64,000 nucleotides of DNA. Origin: Ischnura elegans. Lineage: Eukaryota > Arthropoda > Insecta > Odonata > Coenagrionidae. A program made the position numbers and the translations under genes. Location of the stretch: the NCBI RefSeq assembly GCF_921293095.1, contig NC_060259.1, forward strand, positions 76,194,120 to 76,258,119, read 5' to 3'. The notes beneath the pieces were generated by a model that did no database searches, was not told the DNA's origin, and saw only the letters and a list, made by a program, of their open reading frames with translations. Position 1 is the first letter of the stretch; each line of letters begins with the position of its first letter. Positions 57,501-64,000 of this stretch are shown here, in pieces.

Positions 57501-60500
57501 AATAATAATGTTGTTCTAATTTCTCGAATTTCTAGATGGGTCACCCATCTTAATTGCCGGCCTCGGTGGCGCCGGGGTAAAGTCCCTGACTGCTAACCAA
57601 GAGGTCGCGGGTTCGAATCCCGCCTGGGTGGTTTGACCACCATCCAGGGCATGGATGTATGTGATTGTCAAACAAGTTAATTGTAAGAGAGGACTATCTA
57701 GTCCTAAATTCGCTTGTGAAATAAAGACAACATTATTATTATTAATATTAAGTGACCTCTGTTGAGGCAGGATATGTGATCCTATGAATCACAAGAACAT
57801 ACTATACTTGATTGATCAAAATGTGCCAGTCCTATATTGAATTCTGTTTTGTTTTATGGCAATTAATCTGACAATGTCCTGAATTTATCATGGTTGTTCC
57901 TTAATTTCAGAATGACATCAGAAGCCTGACCGTACAGTGCTGGGGCTCTGAGTTGGGCGTGCAAACTCTGAAAGGGCTATCCGATCTGTATACTTCGCTA
58001 GTGTGGGAGAGCACCCTGCTGCTCTCTCTAATCAATGGAGATGCCATCCCACCTGGCTTTGAATTCTGCAAGGAAGATCTGGACCGGGTCAAGCCCCCCG
58101 AATTCAGGGTTTGTAGATGCATTCCTTATTTTATTTTGACAATGTTTTCATTCATGTTATGATTTATTCCTACTTATTAGATTTTCTTATGGATTTCTGG
58201 AAAGGAATCTTGTGTATATACACCCATGCCTTGCTTAGTGCAAGGGAAGGATATCTTGGGGAATTTGCATTAATTGAGACTATTTTAACCTTAGGAAGAT
58301 AGGGATGCATTCCCGGTAGCATAGGTGTTAGTCATTGAATTGCATATAAACCATATATAACCCTATTAATAGCCTTAGAAAGCCTTATTTATATAAAAAT
58401 TTATTAAATTTAGCATTAAAATTGATATTGTCATTCTATTTGCCACAATCCTTCGGAAAAATGGTAGCAATCTTGAAATAAGAACATGTATTAGAATTGA
58501 GTATGATGTGCAGAATATTGTATAGGTGTTAAATAGTTTTTTTACTCTAATGGCTACCATGAAATAAATAAAAAATCTTTATATTTTCCAGTAAATTGCA
58601 AATGCAAAGTGCAGTTAGTGTAAGTGGTTAGGATCAAATTTAAATTAGTAATATCTGAATATCATTAGCTGAATTTCTGATTTATGAACCTTGAATTTAT
58701 GAAATGTCACCAGCTCATTAGGAACTACTTTTGCTGTCCTGACTATTTTATTATTTGGGAAAGTCTTGTAAAAATAATGTCAGGTTTTGAAAACATAGAT
58801 TTTGCCTATTTATGAAGTGTGTGGGTGGTCCCTATCAGTGTTACCATCTCCTTACAAAGTGATGTAGTTCCTTGATTGTCTCTGGCAATGTATGGACCAG
58901 TCTGAATGGGGAATCTAATAGAATGTGAATACATTTTCATGGAAGAAAAGGCATTATTGTCCTATTATCCTCCCTACCTTCATTTTTCTTTCTCATGTGG
59001 TTAATGCCTGTATTTGTATTAATGTTTGGGAAGTTCATGGAATGAGTTCCATCATTTCTCTGGTGAAAGACATGTATACTTAAAAACAGGTTGGAAATAA
59101 TACACTGTAATAGTAGTTAGATTGATGTGGCATCACTTGCATTAAAATGAATTAAATGGGCTTGGATGCACATGTGTGGGGGATAAAAGTGTTTAAAAAA
59201 TTCATTGCTATCATACTTGTTCGAGCTTGATCAATTGCATTTAGTCTCTCCATTTTTTGTGAATGTTTATCAATCTTTGGATATGTATTAAATTTAATTT
59301 GACCTTATTTATTGTTCTAATTTCTCTCCTAGGGCTCTGCGGAGGCATCTTCTTGGAATTGCAATACGTCCATGGACCAAGGTCCTAGCAATGGCGGCAA
59401 CTTGATTGCTTTAGATTCTGATACAGGCCTTAGTATGGAGTTCGAGGCTGAATCAAAAGCTTGTGCAAAAGGAAAAACTGGAAAGAGTTATGCACTAACT
59501 ACTCAGATAAAATATATAAAACCACTTCTGTCAGCTTCCTCTCGTCTTGGCAGAGTGCTAGCTGAACTTCTTGGCCTAATGGTTAAAGTTTGCTATGGCC
59601 AGGTAAGTTAAACTCTTGATTTCTATTGATCTAGTAATTCTTGAATGGTACTGCAGTCCCCATATCTGTACTTAAATAGCTACTATATCCCTTTCCACCG
59701 GACCCCACACGATTGTGCGGGTTCGTTTAAAATTTCCCCTGGTCAATTCAGATTGCTTTTGTGTGCCAAACCAGACTACAATTGCAAGTTTGGGTCTACG
59801 CTTCTCTCTTTTTTTTTTTTTCGTTTTGCTTAGTGACCTGCAGATGGTAGCAGGATTATGTAAACATCGGTATTTCGAAGAGCAAAAAAAATGTTCAGGG
59901 TGGAAAGGAATAAGAAATTCTTTAATTTTTGTCATTGAGCCATGAAAAAGTTGAAAACATATGGAATAGCCTCACTCATTCAGTTACTGATTCAACCGGA
60001 AGTTTGGTTTAGATAGGTAAGGGTAGACCTCACATCAAACTAGCCAGAGGTGTGTGAATTTCACACATTCAGGGTAGGGGTCCTTTTCCTTTCCCTGGGC
60101 CACCTCGATTTTTTGTTTGGGGTTATCTGAAGGCTTTAGCTTTTACCTGAACTTCTCGACCTAATGGTTAAAGTTTGTTATGGCCAGGTAAGTTAAACTC
60201 ATGATTTCTTTCGATGTAGTTACTTTTGAATGGTACTGCAGTCCCCATATCTGTCATTCATCTAACTTTATTCAATTACATTTGTCGTCACTTTTATAGA
60301 CACCAGAAAAATCATTACTTATCAATAATATGAATGTGCTTTTAGATGTGAAGTTTATAAGGTTACCGTGGGGGTCAGAATGTGAATCTATTAAGCTATT
60401 TGTGTTGTAAGGATAGAAAATTTTTTGAGTAACTAATAAAAAGACAAAAAGAATAAATGTAAAGCTACTTTATCTGCTCTAGTCATACTTCTCTTTTGTG

Positions 60501-63015
60501 AGAGGTTAGTGATGGCCCATTGAGTGTCAATTAGTTAATTGATACATGACAATGGATGTAACCAAATCATACATGCTCACATATGACATGTTCACTCCAT
60601 TGCTTTTCACAGTCCATATTTTTTTAGGGTGTAGATTATTTTGAAGATCAAGGTGTTGTCCAATATGTTTTTAAAATTCTTTAATTATTAAGTCATTAAA
60701 AAGTATTTTTTCTAGAGACGGTCGGAACAGATACCTCGAATGCAAAAATCTGCAGATATTGTAATGCCCTTAATAGGTTACATCGGGTCCAAAGTCGCGG
60801 AAGACATTGGATCTGGATCCGATTATAATCATCGATTGTAATCTGAATAATCAGATTGAAATTATTGCTTCAGTGAATGCATCGCTCCTTAATGGTGGAA
60901 AGAGGTTTGATTATCGAGGGATTGCGCTCCCTCCCCTCCATGATTCTTTAACGTGCTTTTGCTGCCAACCCCTTCCTCTCGAGATCGCTGATCGGTTGTC
61001 TCATTCTATTTCCGCACTTCGTCGCATGCAAAGTCAACGTTTTTCTAAGCATTGTCAATTATGTCGTAGATTGCACAGTTGCAATTTAATTTAATGATAT
61101 ATTTATAAAAATGTATTTTTTTGCGTTGAAACATTTTTGTTGAGATAAGGAGAGCTCAACATATGCTGTGGCGAGAAACTATCGCAAGGAAGTGCAAAAA
61201 TCCACTTCACCACAACGGAAGCATTTTTGGGTGAAACACAAGTCAGCATGCGATGAGAAAGTGGCACAATTCAGGGGAAAGGTGCATGAGGAAAGTTTGA
61301 ATTCTGTCAAGTAAATCGAAAGCTTATAAAAATGATTTTTAATCAGTTAAAATATTAAAATGTGTATGAAATTCTAAATAGCATTCATTTGATCGCATGT
61401 ACCCAGAAGAAACTTGAATAATTTCTTTGTTTTATAGCTGGCAATTTAAAACTCATTTGGATCCAAAAATTTCCGAAGATCGGACGCCTGAAATCAAGTA
61501 TCTGATCCAGAGCTGAAAAAAATCCTGGATCTGTCCATTCCTAATTTTTTATAAACCATTCTTCCATTTCTGTTTTCGTTGGTGGTACCAAAAACTTACT
61601 GTCCATGATGAGGAAGATAGATCTGCTCAATGCACCTGTTCAAATTTCTTTTGCCAGCACTAGTTTGGCAATGTAATAATTTAACTTGAGCAAGGTTGTT
61701 CTGGTTTCCTTTTTTCACCTGAAGCTTTGCTAGTGTTTCTTAAAGCACCAGAATTTAATGAACCAGGAAAGTAATCTACAAGATGTGATTTTTTTCTACC
61801 TATCCAACTTCAAACCATCCTTAGTTACGTGTAGAGATAATTGTTTGGGCTAACCCTACTGTGCGCGCCGATTCTGCAGTTCGGCGAACGGAACCAGTAT
61901 CTCGGAGCACGCTAGAATAGTTTAAGGATTAGTATTCTGTGGTTGAGGCAATCGAAATGAAATTCGTCGTTTCACTTAATTAAAAAACAACTATATTCAT
62001 GGTACTACGATACAAGTTCTCAAAGCAACACAACGAAAGAGTCTTGAACATGTGACCGGATCGACGCCTTCTAGTCTAGGCCACGGGTATGTCTCTCGCT
62101 CCGCCAACTACACGGAGCGAATGTAAGCGAGTGAGGAGATGGTCAGTCTCTGCCGTCGAGCAGCATGTGATGTGGCCCGAAGTTGGGCAGCGATATTCGA
62201 ACACCTGCCAAGGTGAAACATCCTAGTAACTCCTATAAAAGTTTTCATTATTGTGTTTTACAGTTCACTGCTGGTTCCCCTCTTCGTCAACGCAGAGGGC
62301 AGCAACTACCATTCCTAATGGTATCATCATCTCCCCAAGCCAAAGTGGTTGCTGACACCCTGACAGAATTGCTTCGAAGAAGCATATCTTGGAAACAGCT
62401 ACCACCTTCACCTTTGCCCAAGTTTAGGTTGGTATTTTTATAGCATGTGATGCCTTCCAAATGTTGAATACTTTCAATTTAAAATAAAATTATATTTTAT
62501 AAGCTTTACTTTTACCATTGCTTAGCGGAAGTTATTTTTCTTCTAGGTTGACATATTTGGTGTGTACACTAGGCTTTACATCACCCATCCTATTTGACGA
62601 AAAGAAGTACCCTTATCATGCTATGCTGCAGCGGTTCGTTTCTCTTGGTGGCTTAGCAGCTTATTTTGAGTGAGTTAATGAAATTGGTCTATGGTATAGG
62701 TTATATGAGACTTGATTTTTTAGAATGAGTGATGTATAATTCATGTGTTTTGTGACTGTTATGAATATGGAGTCTTCTTCTTCCAGTATATACCGTTGGG
62801 CCTTATCTGCTGGTGGTAAATATTCCGTCACCAAATTTTCAGAAGAATTGGAGCTACCGGATGGAACCGGGGAATTCATTGATTCATGGCTAATGCTTTT
62901 GGAGAAATTAGTCAATCCAAGACTTGTTTTTGATACGCCCAATTATCTTGCCAAGTCAGAGGTAGCAGCCAATCAAATGTCATTCCCCCTGAAATTTTTG
63001 ATCCACGTTCATAAG
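32375..63015 (+). CDS. HUWE1: HUWE1 HECT-type E3 ubiquitin ligase, N-terminal 1308 codons, 18 exons; 3' end outside window
   Basis: Coding starts at ATG 32409. Exons: 32375-32453, 32552-32770, 32847-33086, 33186-33248, 33321-33521, 41418-41689, 41765-42032, 42133-42234, 44221-44796, 49000-49269, 50419-50682, 50767-50943, 56818-57060, 57911-58108, 59333-59602, 62264-62427, 62547-62669, 62787-63015. Coding lengths sum to 3924 nt with no stop, and every junction is GT-AG. The product matches the animal HUWE1 N-terminus: DUF908 (about residues 90-350), DUF913 (about 430-820) and an acidic linker (about 780-800). HUWE1 is known to ubiquitinate MCL1, p53, histones and many other proteins in cytoplasm and nucleus; its HECT domain sits at the far C-terminus, about 3000 residues further on. 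The N-terminal armadillo-like repeats help form its ring-shaped substrate scaffold. Confidence 0.95.
34727..34957. repeat. Degenerate TTAxGGCC-type repeat
   Basis: The left AACCTGTTTACATGATACAT and right GTGAAACAGGCCTTAAG look like imperfect inverted ends. Its interior shares CATTCGCACAAGTT and GTGGTTACAC words (inverted) with 10700-10740, and a weaker relative precedes it at about 34440-34600. Confidence 0.45.
36592..38780 (+). pseudogene. Pogo/Tigger transposase, interrupted and frameshifted
   Basis: The first 18 codons (M-A-K-K-R-K onward to K-I-I-E-Y) look like the start of a CENP-B-type helix-turn-helix. The reading frame is broken at 36644 by the nested transposon and resumes after 38029. 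Later blocks need at least two frame changes to align with a Tigger transposase: W-F-C-P near 38140, E-N-F-K-S-S-E-G-W near 38230, and [11 protein letters not shown] near 38418-38450. Downstream catalytic motifs were not identified. Confidence 0.65.
36645..38027. mobile_element. Second pogo-like element nested in copy A
   Basis: The ends are CAGTAGACTCTTGTTAATAC and TAATAACGAGAGTCTACTG, with TA at 36643-36644 and 38028-38029. Copy B shows the uninterrupted site GAGTAATATGAGAG at about 54501-54514, which proves the insertion and its TA duplication. A 37023-37385 segment inside is shared with 50975-51310. No intact transposase was seen. Confidence 0.9.
41232..41321 (+). pseudogene. HUWE1: Decayed partial copy of HUWE1 exon 6
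   Basis: The frame [15 protein letters not shown], then E-E-V-V-F-E-L-S and a stop, mirrors exon 6 ([24 protein letters not shown]) about 285 bp downstream. DNA similarity is obvious around TACTCCAATGCAC. TTTTTTTAG just before it looks like an acceptor, but a stop follows after 29 codons and no donor is in frame. It is a local duplication, now degenerate. Confidence 0.75.
41418..42234 (+). CDS. HUWE1: HUWE1 exons 6-8 (residues 257-470)
   Basis: Exon 6 (41418-41689, ends phase 2) has L-F-T-N-V-R-L-A-H and I-L-V-Y-S-N-A-L-Q. Exon 7 (41765-42032) has [15 protein letters not shown] and [12 protein letters not shown]. Exon 8 (42133-42234) has [14 protein letters not shown]. These are among the best conserved parts of DUF908 and the start of DUF913. 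Short introns of 75 and 100 bp separate them. Confidence 0.94.
42235..44220 (+). other. HUWE1: HUWE1 intron 8 (2.0 kb)
   Basis: The donor is GAG|GTAAGC and the acceptor TCTTTTTCAG. AT-rich; no transposon ends or other genes were recognised. Confidence 0.85.
44221..44796 (+). CDS. HUWE1: HUWE1 exon 9 (residues 471-662)
   Basis: The largest exon in the window at 576 bp. It starts [12 protein letters not shown], passes through a poorly conserved acidic and polar stretch of about 75 residues, then enters a highly conserved block ([19 protein letters not shown], then [15 protein letters not shown]). It ends L-L-V-K-D before the donor GTAAGT. Confidence 0.95.
44962..45967 (-). mobile_element. Tigger-type DNA transposon relic, 1006 bp
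   Basis: The ends are CAGTGAGTCCTCGTTTAACG and GTTAAACGAGGACACACTG, with TA on both sides (44960-44961, 45968-45969). On the minus strand at about 45520-45660, [20 protein letters not shown] resembles the N-terminal helix-turn-helix of Tigger transposases. The rest of the transposase is missing, so the copy is internally deleted and inactive. Confidence 0.85.
46459..48068. repeat. Composite repeat with CAGGGTGTCCAGC ends
   Basis: The left CAGGGTGTCCAGCAACTGGG and right TGGCTGGACACATTG form short imperfect inverted ends. Sequence near both ends shares TGGAATTATGCATGAATT-like words. Inside, at about 46917, AACTCCCGATTATCCGGGC resembles a Tigger-type terminus, with a possible partner at about 47873 (CACGGATAATCCGC). 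A 132-codon open frame at 47200-47598 has no recognised domain. Confidence 0.4.
49000..49269 (+). CDS. HUWE1: HUWE1 exon 10 (residues 663-752)
   Basis: It encodes [21 protein letters not shown] and [10 protein letters not shown], followed by M-R-R-R-R-N-S-D-P and D-E-L-M-R-H-Q-P. These are very conserved parts of DUF913. The exon is 270 bp, phase 0 at both ends; the donor is GTGAGT. Confidence 0.95.
49270..50418 (+). other. HUWE1: HUWE1 intron 10 (1.1 kb)
   Basis: AT-rich, no recognised repeat or gene. A 101-codon open frame at 49786-50091 is hydrophobic and AT-driven and has no exon features. The acceptor (ATGGCAAG at 50411-50418) has a weaker pyrimidine tract than its neighbours, but the following residues L-L-E-E-L-C fix the border. 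Confidence 0.8.
50419..50943 (+). CDS. HUWE1: HUWE1 exons 11-12 (residues 753-899)
   Basis: Exon 11 (50419-50682) encodes [14 protein letters not shown], a G/N-rich patch, then an acidic [10 protein letters not shown] tract and an A/T/S-rich segment, and resumes conservation at [14 protein letters not shown]. Exon 12 (50767-50943) follows with [12 protein letters not shown] and [10 protein letters not shown]. The acidic linker is low-complexity and likely disordered. The 84-bp intron has a T-rich acceptor. Confidence 0.94.
50975..51345. repeat. Fragment related to the nested pogo-like element
   Basis: Words such as GCAGTGTTGCATTCTGCAGG, AAAGTATCATTGAATAC and GAGTTGGCCGATGC match the 37060-37385 stretch inside the nested element with roughly 75-80% identity by eye. 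A short inverted relative (CCTGCAGAATGCAACACTG) lies at about 52973-52991. The copy is old and truncated. Confidence 0.65.
53675..56211. mobile_element. GGTTCCCACTC-type element carrying the pogo copy B
   Basis: The left end is CAGGGTTCCCACTCAACCG and the right end TTAGAGTGGGAACCCTG. Subterminal blocks with CCGTGAA and TTTTCACGG-like words occur near both ends. Without the pogo insertion it is about 650 bp. The flanking 8-mers do not clearly match. It predates the pogo insertion it contains. Confidence 0.65.
54026..55910 (+). mobile_element. Pogo/Tigger-type DNA transposon, copy B (1.89 kb)
   Basis: The ends are CAGTGGAACCTTGTTAAAG and TATCGAGGTTGCACTG, with TA at 54024-54025 and 55911-55912. 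It is colinear with copy A but lacks A's nested insert and about 400 bp of A's interior. The transposase start (ATG about 54451, M-A-K-K-T-Q) soon meets frameshifts. Frames such as 54508-54789 are out-of-frame remains. Inactive. Confidence 0.85.
56818..57060 (+). CDS. HUWE1: HUWE1 exon 13 (residues 900-980)
   Basis: It encodes [17 protein letters not shown] and L-L-R-E-L-A, then [18 protein letters not shown]. The exon is 243 bp, phase 0, with acceptor TTTTTTTTCAG and donor GAG|GTGAGT. It follows DUF913 in the helical-repeat scaffold. Confidence 0.93.
57061..57910 (+). other. HUWE1: HUWE1 intron 13 (850 bp)
   Basis: It contains a tRNA-derived SINE (57556-57751) in the same orientation as the gene. 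Nothing else is recognised. Confidence 0.85.
57556..57751 (+). mobile_element. tRNA-derived SINE
   Basis: It begins GCCGGCCTCGGTGGCGCCGG with an A-box-like stretch. The T arm is perfect: GCGGG (57607-57611), loop TTCGAAT, CCCGC (57619-57623), with B box GGTTCGAATCC. The D and anticodon arms do not fold, so it is not a working tRNA. A unique region follows, then a tail of ATT repeats at about 57732-57751. Head, body and short-repeat tail are the classic layout of a pol III SINE moved by LINE machinery. Confidence 0.88.
57911..58108 (+). CDS. HUWE1: HUWE1 exon 14 (residues 981-1046)
   Basis: It encodes [16 protein letters not shown] and [15 protein letters not shown]. The exon is 198 bp, phase 0. 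The donor AGG|GTTTGT is weaker than its neighbours but keeps the frame and the expected conserved border. Confidence 0.92.
58109..59332 (+). other. HUWE1: HUWE1 intron 14 (1.2 kb)
   Basis: AT-rich, no gene or transposon recognised. Acceptor TTTCTCTCCTAG. Confidence 0.85.
59333..59602 (+). CDS. HUWE1: HUWE1 exon 15 (residues 1047-1136)
   Basis: A poorly conserved S/N-rich stretch comes first (A-S-S-W-N-C-N-T-S), then the strongly conserved [21 protein letters not shown] and [10 protein letters not shown] before donor GTAAGT. The last 41 bp of this exon, with its donor, are duplicated 585 bp downstream. Confidence 0.93.
59603..62263 (+). other. HUWE1: HUWE1 intron 15 (2.7 kb)
   Basis: It holds the partial exon-15 duplication (60147-60254) and a GGATC-rich block (about 60717-61545) with possible ends GGTCGGAACAGATAC and GGATCTGTCCATTCC, perhaps one more degenerate element. 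A GC-richer stretch lies at about 61855-62215. No other gene was recognised. Confidence 0.75.
60147..60254 (+). pseudogene. HUWE1: Partial duplicate of HUWE1 exon 15 with its splice donor
   Basis: These 108 bp align without gaps to 59562-59669 at roughly 90% identity. The exon-derived part keeps the frame as [14 protein letters not shown], followed by an intact GTAAGT donor. Relative to exon 15 there is one G-to-D change inside the shared segment. No acceptor with a good pyrimidine tract was found directly upstream. Treat as a pseudo-exon unless transcripts show otherwise. Confidence 0.85.
62264..63015 (+). CDS. HUWE1: HUWE1 exons 16-18 (residues 1137-1308)
   Basis: Exon 16 (62264-62427, ends phase 2) has S-P-L-R-Q-R-R and [11 protein letters not shown]. 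Exon 17 (62547-62669, ends phase 2) has [17 protein letters not shown]. Exon 18 (62787-63015) has [25 protein letters not shown] and ends H-V-H-K at donor GTATTG. In human HUWE1 the UBA domain follows closely, so it should be in the next exon, outside the window. Confidence 0.94.
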
Positions 63016-64000
63016 GTATTGTTTTTATTCCTGTTGAATTGAATTGTTAGTTTATAAGCATCTTGATTTCATGAAATTTAATGATGCATTATGTGGCTGG
63101 ATATCATTTTCAAACCATCATCCTGCTGCTCTGGAATTATTCATGGGAAGAGTGTCACTTGTGAAAGATGAAAAGTTGAGACTCAAAATAATGCAACTGT
63201 TAAATGTTCCTGATTCGCTTTCCTCACTCACTAATATAGTTTAAGAATGGAGAACCTGGAGTGTAGAGGGGATGTTTTGAATATCTATGCCTTATGTAAT
63301 GCATGTACACTTATACATGGTTGCGAATCTTTTTATCATGAAGTTCCTTATATTTTTACCCTTTAATTGGTGAAACGTTAAAGCCACATTTCTGTATGCC
63401 CAATTGACCAAGTCTGGATTTCAAACGTTGTACCTAACTTTTATCATGTGTCATTTGTCTCTTTACAATCTTAAGTCATTGGGTACATACATTTTCTCTG
63501 CTTAGCATTGCATATGTCTCATTGTGTTTTCACTAAACATAGAGTAGACGGTACATTTTTAAGAATATTATTATATTTATTTATTATTATATATTATTCT
63601 TAGTTTGGATGTGTTTCTTGAATAAGGCTGTATGAAGTTTTTAATACTTCTTGAGGTCACTCCAATGTGGGAAAGAAGTTGATCCTTTCCATCATTCTTG
63701 GAAAAGATTGCTCCGATGTAATAGATATAAGAGAACAGAATAGGTCACGCCACTCTGAACTATGAAAGCAAAGCAATAGTGCCCGTACACACCCTGCCAT
63801 GCCTTATCTTTAAAGCTGTTTCTAAGAAATGTTTTTCTGCAATGGAATCAGGGCTGTTGCCATTCAGTGGCATTATATGTGGTGGCACCAGAAGCTGTAG
63901 AGAACGTCTGTCTGAATTATAGTGGTATTTGATCTGGCAGATTGGTCGTATTTACAGAAAATGTTTACTGGTATTTTTGCTTATAGGTCTTCTTTTATCT
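63016..64000 (+). other. HUWE1: HUWE1 intron 18, start
   Basis: This is presumed intron after exon 18. An unexplained open frame sits at 63044-63244. The remainder is AT-rich and shows no further HUWE1 exon before the window ends. Confidence 0.6.
63044..63244 (+). pseudogene. Unassigned C-terminal-like reading frame in HUWE1 intron 18
   Basis: The frame reads F-N-D-A-L-C-G-W-I-S-F-S-N-H-H-P-A-A-L-E-L and later L-R-L-K-I-M-Q-L-L-N-V-P-D, then stops. It looks more protein-like than the surrounding AT-rich frames but is not HUWE1. A possible acceptor TTATAAG|C lies at 63056 with no good pyrimidine tract. The ending weakly recalls the C-terminus of tubulin-folding cofactor D, but I could not verify this. 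It may be a stray gene fragment or a chance frame. Confidence 0.3.

Noticed and set aside
57556..57631. A functional tRNA gene
   Set aside because: The T arm is perfect but the D, anticodon and acceptor arms do not fold, and the sequence continues into a SINE body with an ATT tail.
1..64000. CRISPR arrays, operons, Shine-Dalgarno sites or phage genes
   Set aside because: The sequence is clearly eukaryotic; no regularly spaced short repeats or bacterial gene arrangement were seen.

Overview
This window is animal nuclear DNA, almost certainly from an insect or another arthropod. It is AT-rich, its genes are split by GT-AG introns, and transposable elements (TEs) fill most of the space between exons. 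There is no bacterial or viral gene organisation. Tails of endonuclease-type LINEs, many short hAT, pogo/Tigger and foldback elements, and a Penelope-like hammerhead motif all fit an insect. I cannot name the species.

Two host genes are supported, both on the + strand. (1) The last two coding exons of a mitochondrial-type adenylate kinase (AK3, GTP:AMP phosphotransferase) lie at 4431-4603 and 8609-8827. The P-loop half lies outside the window or was not recognised. (2) The 5' part of the giant HECT ubiquitin ligase HUWE1 starts with an ATG at 32409. Eighteen exons run to 63015, giving 1308 in-frame codons. They cover the N-terminal armadillo-like DUF908/DUF913 region and stop just before the expected UBA domain. 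The gene continues beyond the window.

Layout. 1-4430: no recognised gene; a small hAT-like MITE and a tandem duplication. 4431-10025: AK3 3' half, with an intron full of TE insertions and a hAT MITE just after the stop codon. 10600-15680: a compound repeat, including an inverted repeat with arms of about 1 kb; one arm carries a small foldback insertion with two head-to-head hammerhead ribozyme motifs. 15680-25600: LINE remnants and many MITEs. 26430-31430: a decayed jockey-like LINE interrupted by a long-TIR element, part of it duplicated without visible change. 32375-64000: HUWE1. Its introns hold two related pogo/Tigger elements (one with a second element nested in its transposase gene), another Tigger relic, a tRNA-derived SINE, and two partial exon duplications.

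How it works together: AK3 recycles AMP in the mitochondrial matrix and HUWE1 is a cytoplasmic/nuclear ubiquitin ligase. I see no functional link; they are simply neighbours. The most interesting material is structural: the hammerhead pair, the exon-derived duplications inside HUWE1 introns, and the insertions dated by empty sites. All homology calls were made by eye from remembered family features; no search was run.
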